Shown here in pieces: positions 9,665 to 20,400 of a stretch of 64,000 nt of DNA. A program made the translations under genes and the position numbers. Numbering within the stretch: position 1 is the stretch's first letter; the number at the start of each line of letters is the position of its first letter. The notes under the pieces are model-generated. The model was not told the origin of the DNA and did no database searches. It was given only the letters and a program-made list of their open reading frames with translations. The stretch covers positions 99,566 through 163,565 of the forward strand of contig NZ_JAUXXZ010000043.1 in assembly GCF_030684675.1 (NCBI RefSeq), in the 5' to 3' direction. Source of the DNA: Daejeonella sp. (GTDB lineage Bacteria; Bacteroidota; Bacteroidia; Sphingobacteriales; Sphingobacteriaceae).

Positions 9665-12600
9665 TTATCCAATATTATTTGTTATTTCTTTTCTTTTGAC
9701 GGATCTTAATTTGTTCTGACGATTTTCATTAAGTAGCTCATTTTCTTTTTGTGCTAAAATCTCACAGCCGTTAATGAAGGCAACCCTAATATCAGCAAGG
9801 CACCTCTTTTCGTTTTGATAAAGATTATTCACGAGTAATTGCCACTGGCCAAGCATAGTTTTAATGGTATGCGCTTCAAACAAGGTGTCGTTAAATTCTA
9901 TGTTACCGGAAATGGTATCGCCTGATTCCTCAAGTAAGATCATAAAGTCGAATTTGGACGTTCCGTTATCAAGCAAAATATTCTCAACCCGGAGACCTTC
10001 CAGGTCGAGTTTATTAACCGGTCCGTTTTGTAACACTAGTTTGGTTTGAAAAATGGGGTTCTTTGATTCCTGTCGCGGAATTCTCAGTTCTTTAACGATC
10101 ACCTCAAAAGGCACGTCCTGATTATTGAAAGCCCGTAAAGAGGTTTGGTGCACCTTATTCAATACAGAGGAGAATAGCTCATCATCGTTAAAGACCGTTC
10201 TAATAACCAGTTGATTAACAAAACAGCCAATAAGCGCATCGGTATGTTCCCAATTGCGGTTAGCTATATTGGTGCCTGTTACTACATCCTTTTCACCTGA
10301 TATAAAATATAGGTAAAGCTGGAATGACGCCATAAGATACACAAAAGGAGTAGTATTGAGACTTACAGCTTGCCGATGAATATCTTTGCTGAAAAATGAA
10401 CCGATCGGGATGATCTTTCCGGATGCCGTCGCATTAGTTTGGCGGGAATGATCAAGCTTCAAATAATCAATATCAGGAGTTCCAGCCAAGTGATTTAACC
10501 AGTATTTTAATTGGTAATTAAACAAACCATCATCAAACTGCCTCCGTTGCCACTTACTAAAGTCGGCATAATGAAACGGAAGTTCTGGTAACATTTGCTT
10601 TTCGTTTTTGCGTTCGGAATTGTAAAACAGCACCAATTCGTCTACCAACACTGAAACTGACCATCCATCTGTAATAATGTGGTGCATATTGAACAGCAAA
10701 ACATGCTCACTTTCCGACAAACGGTAAAGCTTAACATACCACAACGGACCTTTTCGAAGGTCGAATTCATATCCGATCTCCCGGTGTAGTAGCTGCATCA
10801 ATAAAGGGAGCTGGTCTTCCTGAATTACAATGGGGATAATTTTTACAGGCTGTGGCGGCTTGATAATCTGTGAAGGCCTATGGTCTTCTACCTTAAAAAT
10901 TGTGCGTAAAACCGCATGCCTTTCAACGATTTGGGTGAACGCATAATCAAGTGCGTTAATGTCTAAGATTCCTGTTAATTTAAGTGCGGCATAAATGTTA
11001 TAGGAGGAGCTATTTCCATTGTATTCATTTATAAACCATAGCCTCTCCTGGGCGAACGAAAGCGGGTAAATACTACTGTTAACATACCTCGCAATAGCTG
11101 GGATATTTTGTAACTCGGCATCGAAATCCTTGCCATCTATAATAGCGGCAAGACTTTCTATTGTAGGATTTTCAAATCCGGTTTGGATGCTTAACCTGGT
11201 GTTGAAAACCTTGGCTGCTTCAGCGAGCATGCGGGTGATGAGTAACGAATGACCGCCCAAATCAAAAAAATTATCATTCAGATTGATCTTATCAACTTTT
11301 AACAATCGTTTCCAGATGAGAAAAAGCTGATGCTCTGTTGATGAAAGCAGCAGGTTTATAGTTGGCTCCTCTGGTGTAATGAGTAACTTCTTCAGCTTTT
11401 CAATGTCAATCTTTCCATTGGTGTTAATGGGTAATTCATCTATTTCAATTACCACAGAAGGGATCATAAAGGAAGGCAGCATGTTTTTGAGCGCCAGTTT
11501 TATACCCATTTGGCTGATACTCGCGTCTTCGTTAACGGTATAAAATGAAAAAATCGTTTCTTCGTTTTCGAGCAGGACATAACAATCTTTAATTCCAGGC
11601 AACTGCAACAATGCTGACTCTATCTCACCAAGTTCAATTCGAAAGCCCCCCAGCTTGATTTGCCTGTCGTTACGGCCATAATAATCAATCTCGCCATTCT
11701 GACGGTACCTGCCCAGGTCATTGGTACGATAAAGCCTCTCTTCCCGAAAATCATCTAAATAAACATCCACAAATTTTTCTGTGGAGAGCTTGACATTGTT
11801 AATATAACCAATTGCCAGGCCTGCGCCGCCCAGATATATTTCGCCTGTGACACCGGCGGGGACAGGCTTGCAGTTTTCGTCAAGAAGATACGCCGTAGAG
11901 TTAGTTATTGGCTGCCCTAGCGGGACACGTTGACCAGCTAATGCGGCATTTTTGTAATTATAGCAAATTGAAAAAGTAGTATTCTCAGTTGGCCCATATC
12001 CATTCACCAAATTTTGCGGTGGGTAAGTGCTGGTCATCACGTTATCAAACGTATTAATGAGTGCTTTCTCACCACCTACTACCAAATAGCTTAAACTACC
12101 AAAGCTTTCCGGATAACTATTAGCTATTTGGTTAAATAAGGAGGTGGTGAGAAACATTACGTCGATCTGCTTCCGCTTCAGCATGGCTCCGAAATTCCGT
12201 AGGTCTAAAAGCGAATGCTTATCCAATAATACTAAGGTACCTCCATTCAATAATGGCAACCATACTTCAAGGGTGCTTGCATCAAACGATATACTTGAAT
12301 TATGGCTAACATTTTGCCCTTGTTGCAGGCTGATGTAGTTGGTATCTTTCACCAGTCTTATTACCGCACAGTGCGGAATCAACACGCCCTTTGGCAACCC
12401 GGTAGAACCAGACGTATAATTTACATAAGCGCCGTCCGCCGCGGTAATTGCCGGGGACAGGTCAAATAAAGGAGATTCGCTGCCGATTTCGTCAAAATCA
12501 ATTATCTGGTCGGTTAGCTCAGCAGCGACACCTTTAAATGCCACTGTCGTCACGATCACCTTCACACCAGAATCCTCCGTCATATACTTAAGGCGCTGGG

Positions 12601-15600
12601 CTGGGTAAGTAATATCAAGCGGCAGGTATATCCCGCCAGTTTTTAATATGGCGATCATGCCCGAAACAGATGCTATGCCACGCTCTATTGCCAAACCTAC
12701 CACGTTGCCTGCTTGCACTCCGTAAGCCCGTAGTTTGTTGGCAAGTTGGTTTGTGAGCCTGTCAAGCTGGTAATAGGTCAACTCAGCATCGCCAGACGAT
12801 ATTGCAATTTGATGAGGGGCACGCTGTACCTGCCGGTGAAAAAGATCGGTAATAAGCTCTTTGGGCGCTATGTGCGTGGTGCCCCCGTTCCAAACGTTTA
12901 ATATACAATGACTTTCGGCTGCCGTAAGCATATCGTGCTGCCCAAGTGGCTTATCGGGCTTAGACAACATATGGGTTAACAGTATAATAAAGTGTTGTGC
13001 AAGCCGTTCAACTTTGTCAGCATAAAAGATATCCGTATTATACTCTATCTCCGCCTCCAGGCCTGAGTCAGTCTGTTTTACTATGAGGGTAATATCAAAC
13101 TTAGAAGTGTTAACCCCTGTTTCGAAACCCGCGGCTTCGATGCCTTCAAAATGCGGCATTCCGTTGGCGTGCTGCATCACGAACATTACTTGAAACAATG
13201 TATTAACATTGATCTGCCTATTAACATCCAGTCCGTCAATTACTTGCTCGAAAGGAATATCCTGGTTATCAAAGGCATCAAGAAAGGTACTTCGCACCTG
13301 CTTGCACAGTTCTTTAAAAGTGAGCTCACCCTTGGGTGTGATCCTTAGTGCTAGTGTATTAACAAAAAAGCCAATAAGCTTCTCTAACTCTTTTACCGGC
13401 CGGTTAGCCACTGGCGAACCGATGACAAAGTCTTTTTGCCCCGTGTAACGGTAAAGTAATCCGGCAAAACAGGAAAGAAGCGTTATATATACAGATAAGT
13501 TGTTATCGCGATTAAACGCGTTTATTTGGGAGTATAACGCATCGTTTATTACAAAAGCATGCACAGCACCATGAAAGGTTGGCGCTTCGGGACGCGGCTT
13601 ATCCAGCGGGAGATCAAGATAATCGGGTACCCCAATCAGTTTCTTATTCCAGTAATTCAGTTGGTCGTTAAATATACCAGCTTCAAGGTTAGCCCGCTGC
13701 CACATGGCATAATCATAAAACTGTAACGGAAATTGTTTGTCTTCCTGCTGCTTATTTTGTACGCGACAGTTGTATGCGGCAGCTATTTCCTGCAATAAAA
13801 TGCTTATCGACCAGCCATCTCCTGCGATGTGATGCATCCCCAAAAATAAAATATGTTTGTCTTTTCCCAGATAGAATAGCTCGGGGCGAAAAATCTGTCC
13901 ATTTTCCAGGTCGAAAGGAAGCGAAGCAGTATGCTGAAATATTTCAGAAGGTATTTCGCTTTCATTAATGATGGTAACAGGGATTTTAAAGCCGTTGAAC
14001 GGATGAATACGCTGCTGTGGAATACCGCTCTCTACTTCAAATGTAGTCCTGAATATCGCGTGCCTTTTAATAATGTCTGCTATGCTGTCCTCCAGGTGTT
14101 TAACTTGTAACTCTCCTTGGAAATTAACAATCCCTGACATGTTATATACTGGCGAGAGGGGATTAGTTTGTTGAATATACCATAATCGCTCCTGCGAATA
14201 AGATAACGGGAACAAATCGCCTTTCTGAGATGGAATTGCTTTCGTTGTCACTCTGCCGGTGCGCTGACCTGACAAGTGAACAGCCAGTTCTGTGGGCGTT
14301 GGATGATCAAACATTGTGCGTATCGGCAATTCGACCGCAAATGCGTCCTTTAACATGGATATGGCCTGCATAGCCTTCAACGAATGCCCCCCAAGCTCAA
14401 AGAAATTATCCCGGGGATGAATATGGCTGCGTTGCAATACTCCTTTCCATATAGTGATGATGATGGCTTCGATAGGCGAAATTTCCATCTCAACCGAATT
14501 AGAGAGCGTAACGTCTAACAGAGTTTCGGGGATGGTTAATTTATCCCTGTCAGTTTTTCCGTTGGCATTTAGCGGAAGTTCTTCAAGCCAAATAAAATGT
14601 CCTGGAATCATGTATTCGGGCAATTCCTTCGCCAGCAGTTGTTTTAATTTTATGGTATCCGATTTATGCACACCTTTCAAAAACGCGCATATGAACAGTT
14701 CTCCCTGGCTGTTCCTGAAATCCTTAACAACCGCTCCAAGGATGCCGGGGAGTTGGTAAAGCGCTGCTTCAATTTCCCCTAACTCTATACGGTATCCCCT
14801 AACTTTTACCTGTTGATCTTTCCGACCTGAAAATAGTATGACACCATCCGGCAGGTACATGCCAATGTCACCTGTTTTATACATCCGCTGTTTACCATGG
14901 GCAAAGGGATCCTGCAAGAACACTTTGGATGTTTGCGCATCATTGTTGAGGTAGCCCCTTCCGACGCTTATTCCTGATACGCATATTTCTCCTTTAACGC
15001 CGGGTGGGCATATGTTCAAATGATCGTCAAGAATATAGATAGAAACATTTTGTATTGCTTTACCAATAGGCACTTCGGGTTCTTGCGGCACTTGTGTCAT
15101 AAAATGATGAGTGATGTCATCTGATGCTTCTGTCGGCCCGTAAGCATTCACCATCGGGATACCCGGAAAACATGATATCCATCCCTCTACACACGGTTTT
15201 GATACGGCTTCGCCTGTAACAAGCAGGAACTGTAGTTTTTTGAATAATGAAGGAATATTCACTTTGTCCAAAGTTGACAGTAACAGCTCTAAATAAGATG
15301 GAACAACCTCCAGTATTGTAACCCCATCGTTATGTAACCCACGTATAAATTTCTCTGGTGCAGAGATCATTTCCTGTGTATAAATCAAGGTATGGCCGCC
15401 GGTAGCCAACGCAGAAAAGAATTGCCATACAGAAATATCAAAACACTGAGATGCATTTTGAACCACTATACTATCAGCATTTAAGGAAAGGGAATTTACT
15501 TTGGCAAACAGGTGGTTAAGCATCCCTAAGTGTTCTATCATAGCGCCTTTTGGCTTGCCTGTTGATCCAGAAGTATAAATTACGTACGCCAGGTCTTCTG

Positions 15601-17416
15601 GTGCTAAATCTGTATCTGGCTTCTCCTTCGACATTTCGGCGATATTGAGCGCCTCAACATCCAACTTAACTATTGAACGTCTATCCTGATGTTGTTCGCT
15701 TAAGGTAACAGCCAATGGACCATAATTCATGATTATGATGCCAGCGTCAGCATCTTCAATGATTGTATTAATGCGCGAAGGGGGATAATCGCAATCCACG
15801 GGAATGTAATATCCACCACACTTCCACACAGCCAACACACAGGCAGCGAATTCAATGGAGCGCGGCAACAAAAGTATTACCCCTGCGTTTTTTTTCAGTT
15901 TGCATCGCGATAAAAGGTAAGCCGCTATCCGATTGCTCATGATATTTAACTCGTGATAAGTGAGCTTGCGATTATTGTGTATTAAAGCGACCCTACCTCC
16001 ATAATTTATAGTATTTTCCTCCCATATATGGAGGAATGTCTTTTCTGTAGGTAATGCTTTAGCTGTATCATTCCATCTGTCAAGCAGCGCCCTTTCTTGA
16101 TGCGTTATCAGGGTTATCTTGCTAAGGAGTTGAAGTGGCCTAACCGCTATATTGACAAGCAATTGCTTATAGTGTTCAAGCATTTGTTTTATCCAACTGG
16201 CGGAAAACTTCTCGGAATTGTAACTAAGCTGAACGCTTATTTGTTTACCAGGCAAAATTACCAAGGTTAGCGGATAGTTGGTTTGTTCGTAAGATTTGAA
16301 TCCAGATAGAGCGATACCACTTTTATTACTAGCTCTAAGAGTTGCTACTGGATAGTTTTCAAATACAAATAATGATTCAAACAAGGGCTGGGTGCGAGGC
16401 AATGCTGATACATCTTGTATTTCTGTAAGTGAGATAAACGACTGTTTCTCCCTTTCGAAATGTTTTAATTGGCTTGCCTGTAACCATTTTACGGCCGGTT
16501 CGTCATCGATAATGTTTAAAACTAGCGGGCCGGTATTTATAAAAAGGCCAACGGCTTTTTCAGCGCTGCTGATAGAGCCCAACCTACCAGAAGTCGTTAT
16601 CCCCATGACTACATTTTTTTCGCCTGTATATCGGCTCAAGAGAATAGCCCATACCCCTTGAAAAAAGGTGTTTAATGTGATATTGCTTTCTTGCACAAAT
16701 AATCTTAAATCATTGCTAATTTGATCATCCAATATCAGTGCTTCTTCCAGGTAACCACTTTGAGTTTTAGATACCCCGTATTGCCTTACTGTTGTAGGAC
16801 TCGTGATATCTTTCAGTTCATTCTTCCAGTATGCTTTTGCAGCGGTAGTGTCCTGTTTTTGCAGCCACAAAATGTATTGTTTGAAAGGAATAACTACCGT
16901 GCGGCTTATGGTACTATCGGTTGCAATAGCGTGATAGTTTTCCAATACTTCCGTAAGCAAAAGAGGCAGGCACCAACCATCCAATATCAGGTGATGGAAA
17001 GACCATACCACCTGTAGGCTTTCTGCTGATATCCTAAACGTGGCTATCCGCATAAGGCAGGGCTTATCCAAAGGAAACCTGTTTTGCTTATCCGTTTGCA
17101 GGTAATTAATGATAGCGGCCTCCTGTTGTTTACTATTCAGACTACTCCAATCATCATATTTCCATTCGGGCGCCGCATTATGATGTACCACCTGCATAGG
17201 TTTTTCCATATTCTCCCAATGGAAAGAGGTGCGTAAAACTTCATATCGTAAAATAACCTCTTGCCAAGCCTGTTTAAAAATCTGTAAGTCGGGATTTCCG
17301 TTAACGACAAAGGACAGTTGGTTATGATACAGGTCATTATCGGATTCATAAACCGTATGATACAATATACCCTGCTGGGTATGTGAAAGTGGATATATAT
17401 CGGCGATCTTGCTCAT
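9665..17416 (-). CDS. NRPS: C-A (Dab)-PCP-C-A (Val/Ile-like)-PCP-C
   Basis: A 2583-residue NRPS. The first C domain (1-435, HHLILDG near 140) starts with a YPLSHTQQGILYH-type motif typical of domains accepting a D-configured donor, which fits the E domain ending the upstream protein. The first A domain (about 455-955) reads D-I-W-E-L-T-A-D-D, the published 2,4-diaminobutyrate code. Next come a PCP (GGHSL near 1005), a second C (HHIAGDG near 1200), and a second A domain (about 1510-2010) reading D-A-L-F-V-G-G-T-F, whose tail resembles Val/Ile codes. After a second PCP (GGHSL near 2050) a third C domain with intact HHIITDG (near 2247) ends the protein without its own A domain. That last C must work with the A domain of the next synthetase, so the Asp module is split between two proteins. 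The gene starts 7 bases after the hybrid synthetase stop. Confidence 0.95.
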   Translation of the reverse strand: MSKIADIYPLSHTQQGILYHTVYESDNDLYHNQLSFVVNGNPDLQIFKQAWQEVILRYEVLRTSFHWENMEKPMQVVHHNAAPEWKYDDWSSLNSKQQEAAIINYLQTDKQNRFPLDKPCLMRIATFRISAESLQVVWSFHHLILDGWCLPLLLTEVLENYHAIATDSTISRTVVIPFKQYILWLQKQDTTAAKAYWKNELKDITSPTTVRQYGVSKTQSGYLEEALILDDQISNDLRLFVQESNITLNTFFQGVWAILLSRYTGEKNVVMGITTSGRLGSISSAEKAVGLFINTGPLVLNIIDDEPAVKWLQASQLKHFEREKQSFISLTEIQDVSALPRTQPLFESLFVFENYPVATLRASNKSGIALSGFKSYEQTNYPLTLVILPGKQISVQLSYNSEKFSASWIKQMLEHYKQLLVNIAVRPLQLLSKITLITHQERALLDRWNDTAKALPTEKTFLHIWEENTINYGGRVALIHNNRKLTYHELNIMSNRIAAYLLSRCKLKKNAGVILLLPRSIEFAACVLAVWKCGGYYIPVDCDYPPSRINTIIEDADAGIIIMNYGPLAVTLSEQHQDRRSIVKLDVEALNIAEMSKEKPDTDLAPEDLAYVIYTSGSTGKPKGAMIEHLGMLNHLFAKVNSLSLNADSIVVQNASQCFDISVWQFFSALATGGHTLIYTQEMISAPEKFIRGLHNDGVTILEVVPSYLELLLSTLDKVNIPSLFKKLQFLLVTGEAVSKPCVEGWISCFPGIPMVNAYGPTEASDDITHHFMTQVPQEPEVPIGKAIQNVSIYILDDHLNICPPGVKGEICVSGISVGRGYLNNDAQTSKVFLQDPFAHGKQRMYKTGDIGMYLPDGVILFSGRKDQQVKVRGYRIELGEIEAALYQLPGILGAVVKDFRNSQGELFICAFLKGVHKSDTIKLKQLLAKELPEYMIPGHFIWLEELPLNANGKTDRDKLTIPETLLDVTLSNSVEMEISPIEAIIITIWKGVLQRSHIHPRDNFFELGGHSLKAMQAISMLKDAFAVELPIRTMFDHPTPTELAVHLSGQRTGRVTTKAIPSQKGDLFPLSYSQERLWYIQQTNPLSPVYNMSGIVNFQGELQVKHLEDSIADIIKRHAIFRTTFEVESGIPQQRIHPFNGFKIPVTIINESEIPSEIFQHTASLPFDLENGQIFRPELFYLGKDKHILFLGMHHIAGDGWSISILLQEIAAAYNCRVQNKQQEDKQFPLQFYDYAMWQRANLEAGIFNDQLNYWNKKLIGVPDYLDLPLDKPRPEAPTFHGAVHAFVINDALYSQINAFNRDNNLSVYITLLSCFAGLLYRYTGQKDFVIGSPVANRPVKELEKLIGFFVNTLALRITPKGELTFKELCKQVRSTFLDAFDNQDIPFEQVIDGLDVNRQINVNTLFQVMFVMQHANGMPHFEGIEAAGFETGVNTSKFDITLIVKQTDSGLEAEIEYNTDIFYADKVERLAQHFIILLTHMLSKPDKPLGQHDMLTAAESHCILNVWNGGTTHIAPKELITDLFHRQVQRAPHQIAISSGDAELTYYQLDRLTNQLANKLRAYGVQAGNVVGLAIERGIASVSGMIAILKTGGIYLPLDITYPAQRLKYMTEDSGVKVIVTTVAFKGVAAELTDQIIDFDEIGSESPLFDLSPAITAADGAYVNYTSGSTGLPKGVLIPHCAVIRLVKDTNYISLQQGQNVSHNSSISFDASTLEVWLPLLNGGTLVLLDKHSLLDLRNFGAMLKRKQIDVMFLTTSLFNQIANSYPESFGSLSYLVVGGEKALINTFDNVMTSTYPPQNLVNGYGPTENTTFSICYNYKNAALAGQRVPLGQPITNSTAYLLDENCKPVPAGVTGEIYLGGAGLAIGYINNVKLSTEKFVDVYLDDFREERLYRTNDLGRYRQNGEIDYYGRNDRQIKLGGFRIELGEIESALLQLPGIKDCYVLLENEETIFSFYTVNEDASISQMGIKLALKNMLPSFMIPSVVIEIDELPINTNGKIDIEKLKKLLITPEEPTINLLLSSTEHQLFLIWKRLLKVDKINLNDNFFDLGGHSLLITRMLAEAAKVFNTRLSIQTGFENPTIESLAAIIDGKDFDAELQNIPAIARYVNSSIYPLSFAQERLWFINEYNGNSSSYNIYAALKLTGILDINALDYAFTQIVERHAVLRTIFKVEDHRPSQIIKPPQPVKIIPIVIQEDQLPLLMQLLHREIGYEFDLRKGPLWYVKLYRLSESEHVLLFNMHHIITDGWSVSVLVDELVLFYNSERKNEKQMLPELPFHYADFSKWQRRQFDDGLFNYQLKYWLNHLAGTPDIDYLKLDHSRQTNATASGKIIPIGSFFSKDIHRQAVSLNTTPFVYLMASFQLYLYFISGEKDVVTGTNIANRNWEHTDALIGCFVNQLVIRTVFNDDELFSSVLNKVHQTSLRAFNNQDVPFEVIVKELRIPRQESKNPIFQTKLVLQNGPVNKLDLEGLRVENILLDNGTSKFDFMILLEESGDTISGNIEFNDTLFEAHTIKTMLGQWQLLVNNLYQNEKRCLADIRVAFINGCEILAQKENELLNENRQNKLRSVKRKEITNNIG

Positions 17417-17423
17417 CTTTGGT

Positions 17424-20400
17424 TTAATGAATCGCCTTTAATAAAGTATTTAGATCGTTTTGTGATAAGTTTGCCGCCGAAAAATCGGACACAGTGTACT
17501 GCTTTTGTTTTTCGTTTATACAATGGCCTATTACCTGTTGCAATTGTTCTATAAATGTATCCAAAAAGCTTGTCATTTGCTGCGGCTGATGCAGTTGCCT
17601 GTCATACGTAAGTAGCACGCGTAACTGTCCATCAGTTACCATTAAATTAAACTCCATGGAATGAGTTTTGATTCCTTTTTGGAGAGAGATACGTTCCGTG
17701 TGCAGCGATCTCATCTGCCAGTCGCCATCTAAGGTATGACCTCCGGCTTTGCCAAGAAAATTAAATAGTATTTCCGGGCTGGCAACTAAGCTAAATTGCC
17801 GGCTAATTTCTGGGTCGGTAGAATATTTAAGCAGACCATAACTTATTCCATTGTGAGGAACTTTTAACAACTTCTCTTTTACCCATTTAATATTTTCGCC
17901 AATATCGCGCCCCTGAAAGCTAAGTTTAACTGGAAACTGCGCAGTAAACCATCCTACAGTTTCCACAAGATCAACTTTTTCATCAAAAAAGGGAAATCGT
18001 CCGTGATTTTCAAGATCGATTACAAATTCGCTCTGCCGGTTTGTTTTGTGAAAACTAAGTAGCAGGGCGGTCAATAAAATATCCTGGGTGTTGGTATTGT
18101 ATACATGATGTATGTCGTTGAGCAGTTTCCCGGACTCATCCTTATCTAAGGTTACGGATACATTAGTACTATTTTCGTATCGTGCCGGTACAGATTGGCC
18201 CATAATCGGAAGATGTTCATTTTTCCAGTAATCAGTGCTGTTTAGTAGCGTTTTTGTCCCTGATTGGGTTTCCAGCATCGAGGCCCATTCCAGGTAAGTT
18301 GCTGATAACATTGAAGATGTGGTTCCGTGTTCACACAAAGCAATAAAATCCTTAAAAATAATCTGCCACGAAAGCTGATCTATAATCAAATGATGGCTCA
18401 CGAGCAATAACTGGTTTTGTTTACTGCCCGTCTTAATGATCACTGCCTTAAACAGTCCTCCCTTATCCGGATCGAAAGAATCACTGATGGCCTTGATGCA
18501 GGAGTTAATTTCATTGGCTAATTCACTTGAGGGAGACGTCGTAACGATCTCTATTTCCATCTGCACTTCAGTTGATTGTATAGCGATGAACTGGCTTTTT
18601 TTTGAGGGGAAGATTGCCTGAAGTTGCTTATGCTTTGCCACTAGCTGCGTCAAGGCCGCATGAACTTTACCATCATCGAGCCACGCAGGCAATGTAATTT
18701 GTACCGCCATTGCATAGCTATTTTGTATAGTTTCATCTTGCTGAAATAACCATTTTTGAATTGGTGTTAAAGGTGCCTCGCTAAGGGTTGAAGCACCCTT
18801 TGGAGCATCGTTACCTATCCAATTCGCAACTACCGCCAGCTGTTTGATGGCAGGAAATTCAAATATATTCGCCGGTGAGATAGCCAAGCCTTTACTCCGC
18901 AAGCGACTTACAACCCGCATAACGCCTATCGAATCGCCACCAAGACTAAAAAATGAAGTGCTGTCGTTAATATTTTGAACTTCTAAAACATCGCGCCAGG
19001 CGTCAAGAATAATCTGCTCTTTCTCATCGGTAGGCAGCCATTTAATGGTGTTTCTATCCACTTCAGTTTCCGGCTTGGGAAGATTATTGCGATCTATTTT
19101 ACCGTTCGCGTTTACTGGAAATTGGTCGAGCACCATGTAATAATCCGGTATCATGTAGTATGGCAAAGTTCTGGTTACGGTCGCCTTAATTTCACTCAAG
19201 TTTGAATCAACGTCAATCTGCAGGTAAGCGGCAATAAAAGAACGTTCCTCTTCCTCAATCAACTTAACGGCAACATTTTTAACGCCAGGCGTTCTTAGGA
19301 GTACATGCTCTATCTCTTCTAGTTCAATACGAAAACCTTTAACCTTCACTTGCGTGTCCTTTCTTCCCAAAAACAAAATGTTACCATCGGGTAAATAGGT
19401 GCCTATATCTCCGGTTTTGTACAATGGGATATCGCCACCGCGAAACGGATCGATGCTAAAAGCATTTCTGGTTTTATCGGGGTCTTTAAAGTATCCTTTC
19501 CCAACGCCTATTCCCGAAGTCCATATCTCGCCTTTAACACCCACTGGGCAAGGCTGACCATTAGCATCCACAATGTAGATGTTCATGTTCTGCACCGGCT
19601 TACCTATAGGCACTACATTAGATGTTAATTCACCGTGGATAAAATAATGGGTAATGTCATCTGAAGCTTCTGTAGGGCCGTATGCATTTACCATAGGTAT
19701 AGAAGGAAACCGTGTGAACCACTGGCGCACCAGATGAGGTTTTAAAGTCTCACCTGTTACTACAAGAAATTTAAGCCGGTCAAATGACCGCATTGCGGAT
19801 GCTTCCATCTCGTCCAGCATCACTCCAAGATAAGACGGAACCACCTCCAAAATAGTGACACCCTGCCGTTGTACCGAATCCATAAAAGCAGAGACATTTA
19901 ACAATTGATCATCGGGGATGATAATGGTAGTGCCACCTGTGATAAGTGAGGTAAAGAATTGCCAGATAGAAATGTCAAAACATTGTGAGGCATTTTGCAC
20001 AATTCTACTGCTCTTATCAACGTGGAGTGAATTTACTTTGCAAAATAGGTGATTTAACATTCCTTTGTGTTGGATCATCACCCCTTTTGGCTTCCCTGTT
20101 GAGCCGGAGGTATAAATGATATAGCACAAATCGTTCGGCGTAATAGCTGTGTATACTGTCGATGAGCTGTAGGCTTCAGGATTGAAATACTTTATTACCA
20201 CGTTTGTATTTTGCTTTACATTGTCCAGCATCAGCAGACCGTTAAATGTAGCTGGCAAAACTTCGCTGTTGTTTTCAAAACGTTCACTTAAATAACCTTT
20301 GCTTACCACGAACCTTGCTTCTGTTTCTAATAAGATTGTGCAAATCCTTTCAAAAGGGTATTTTTTATCAAGCGGTACATATACCGCACCTACCTTGAAA

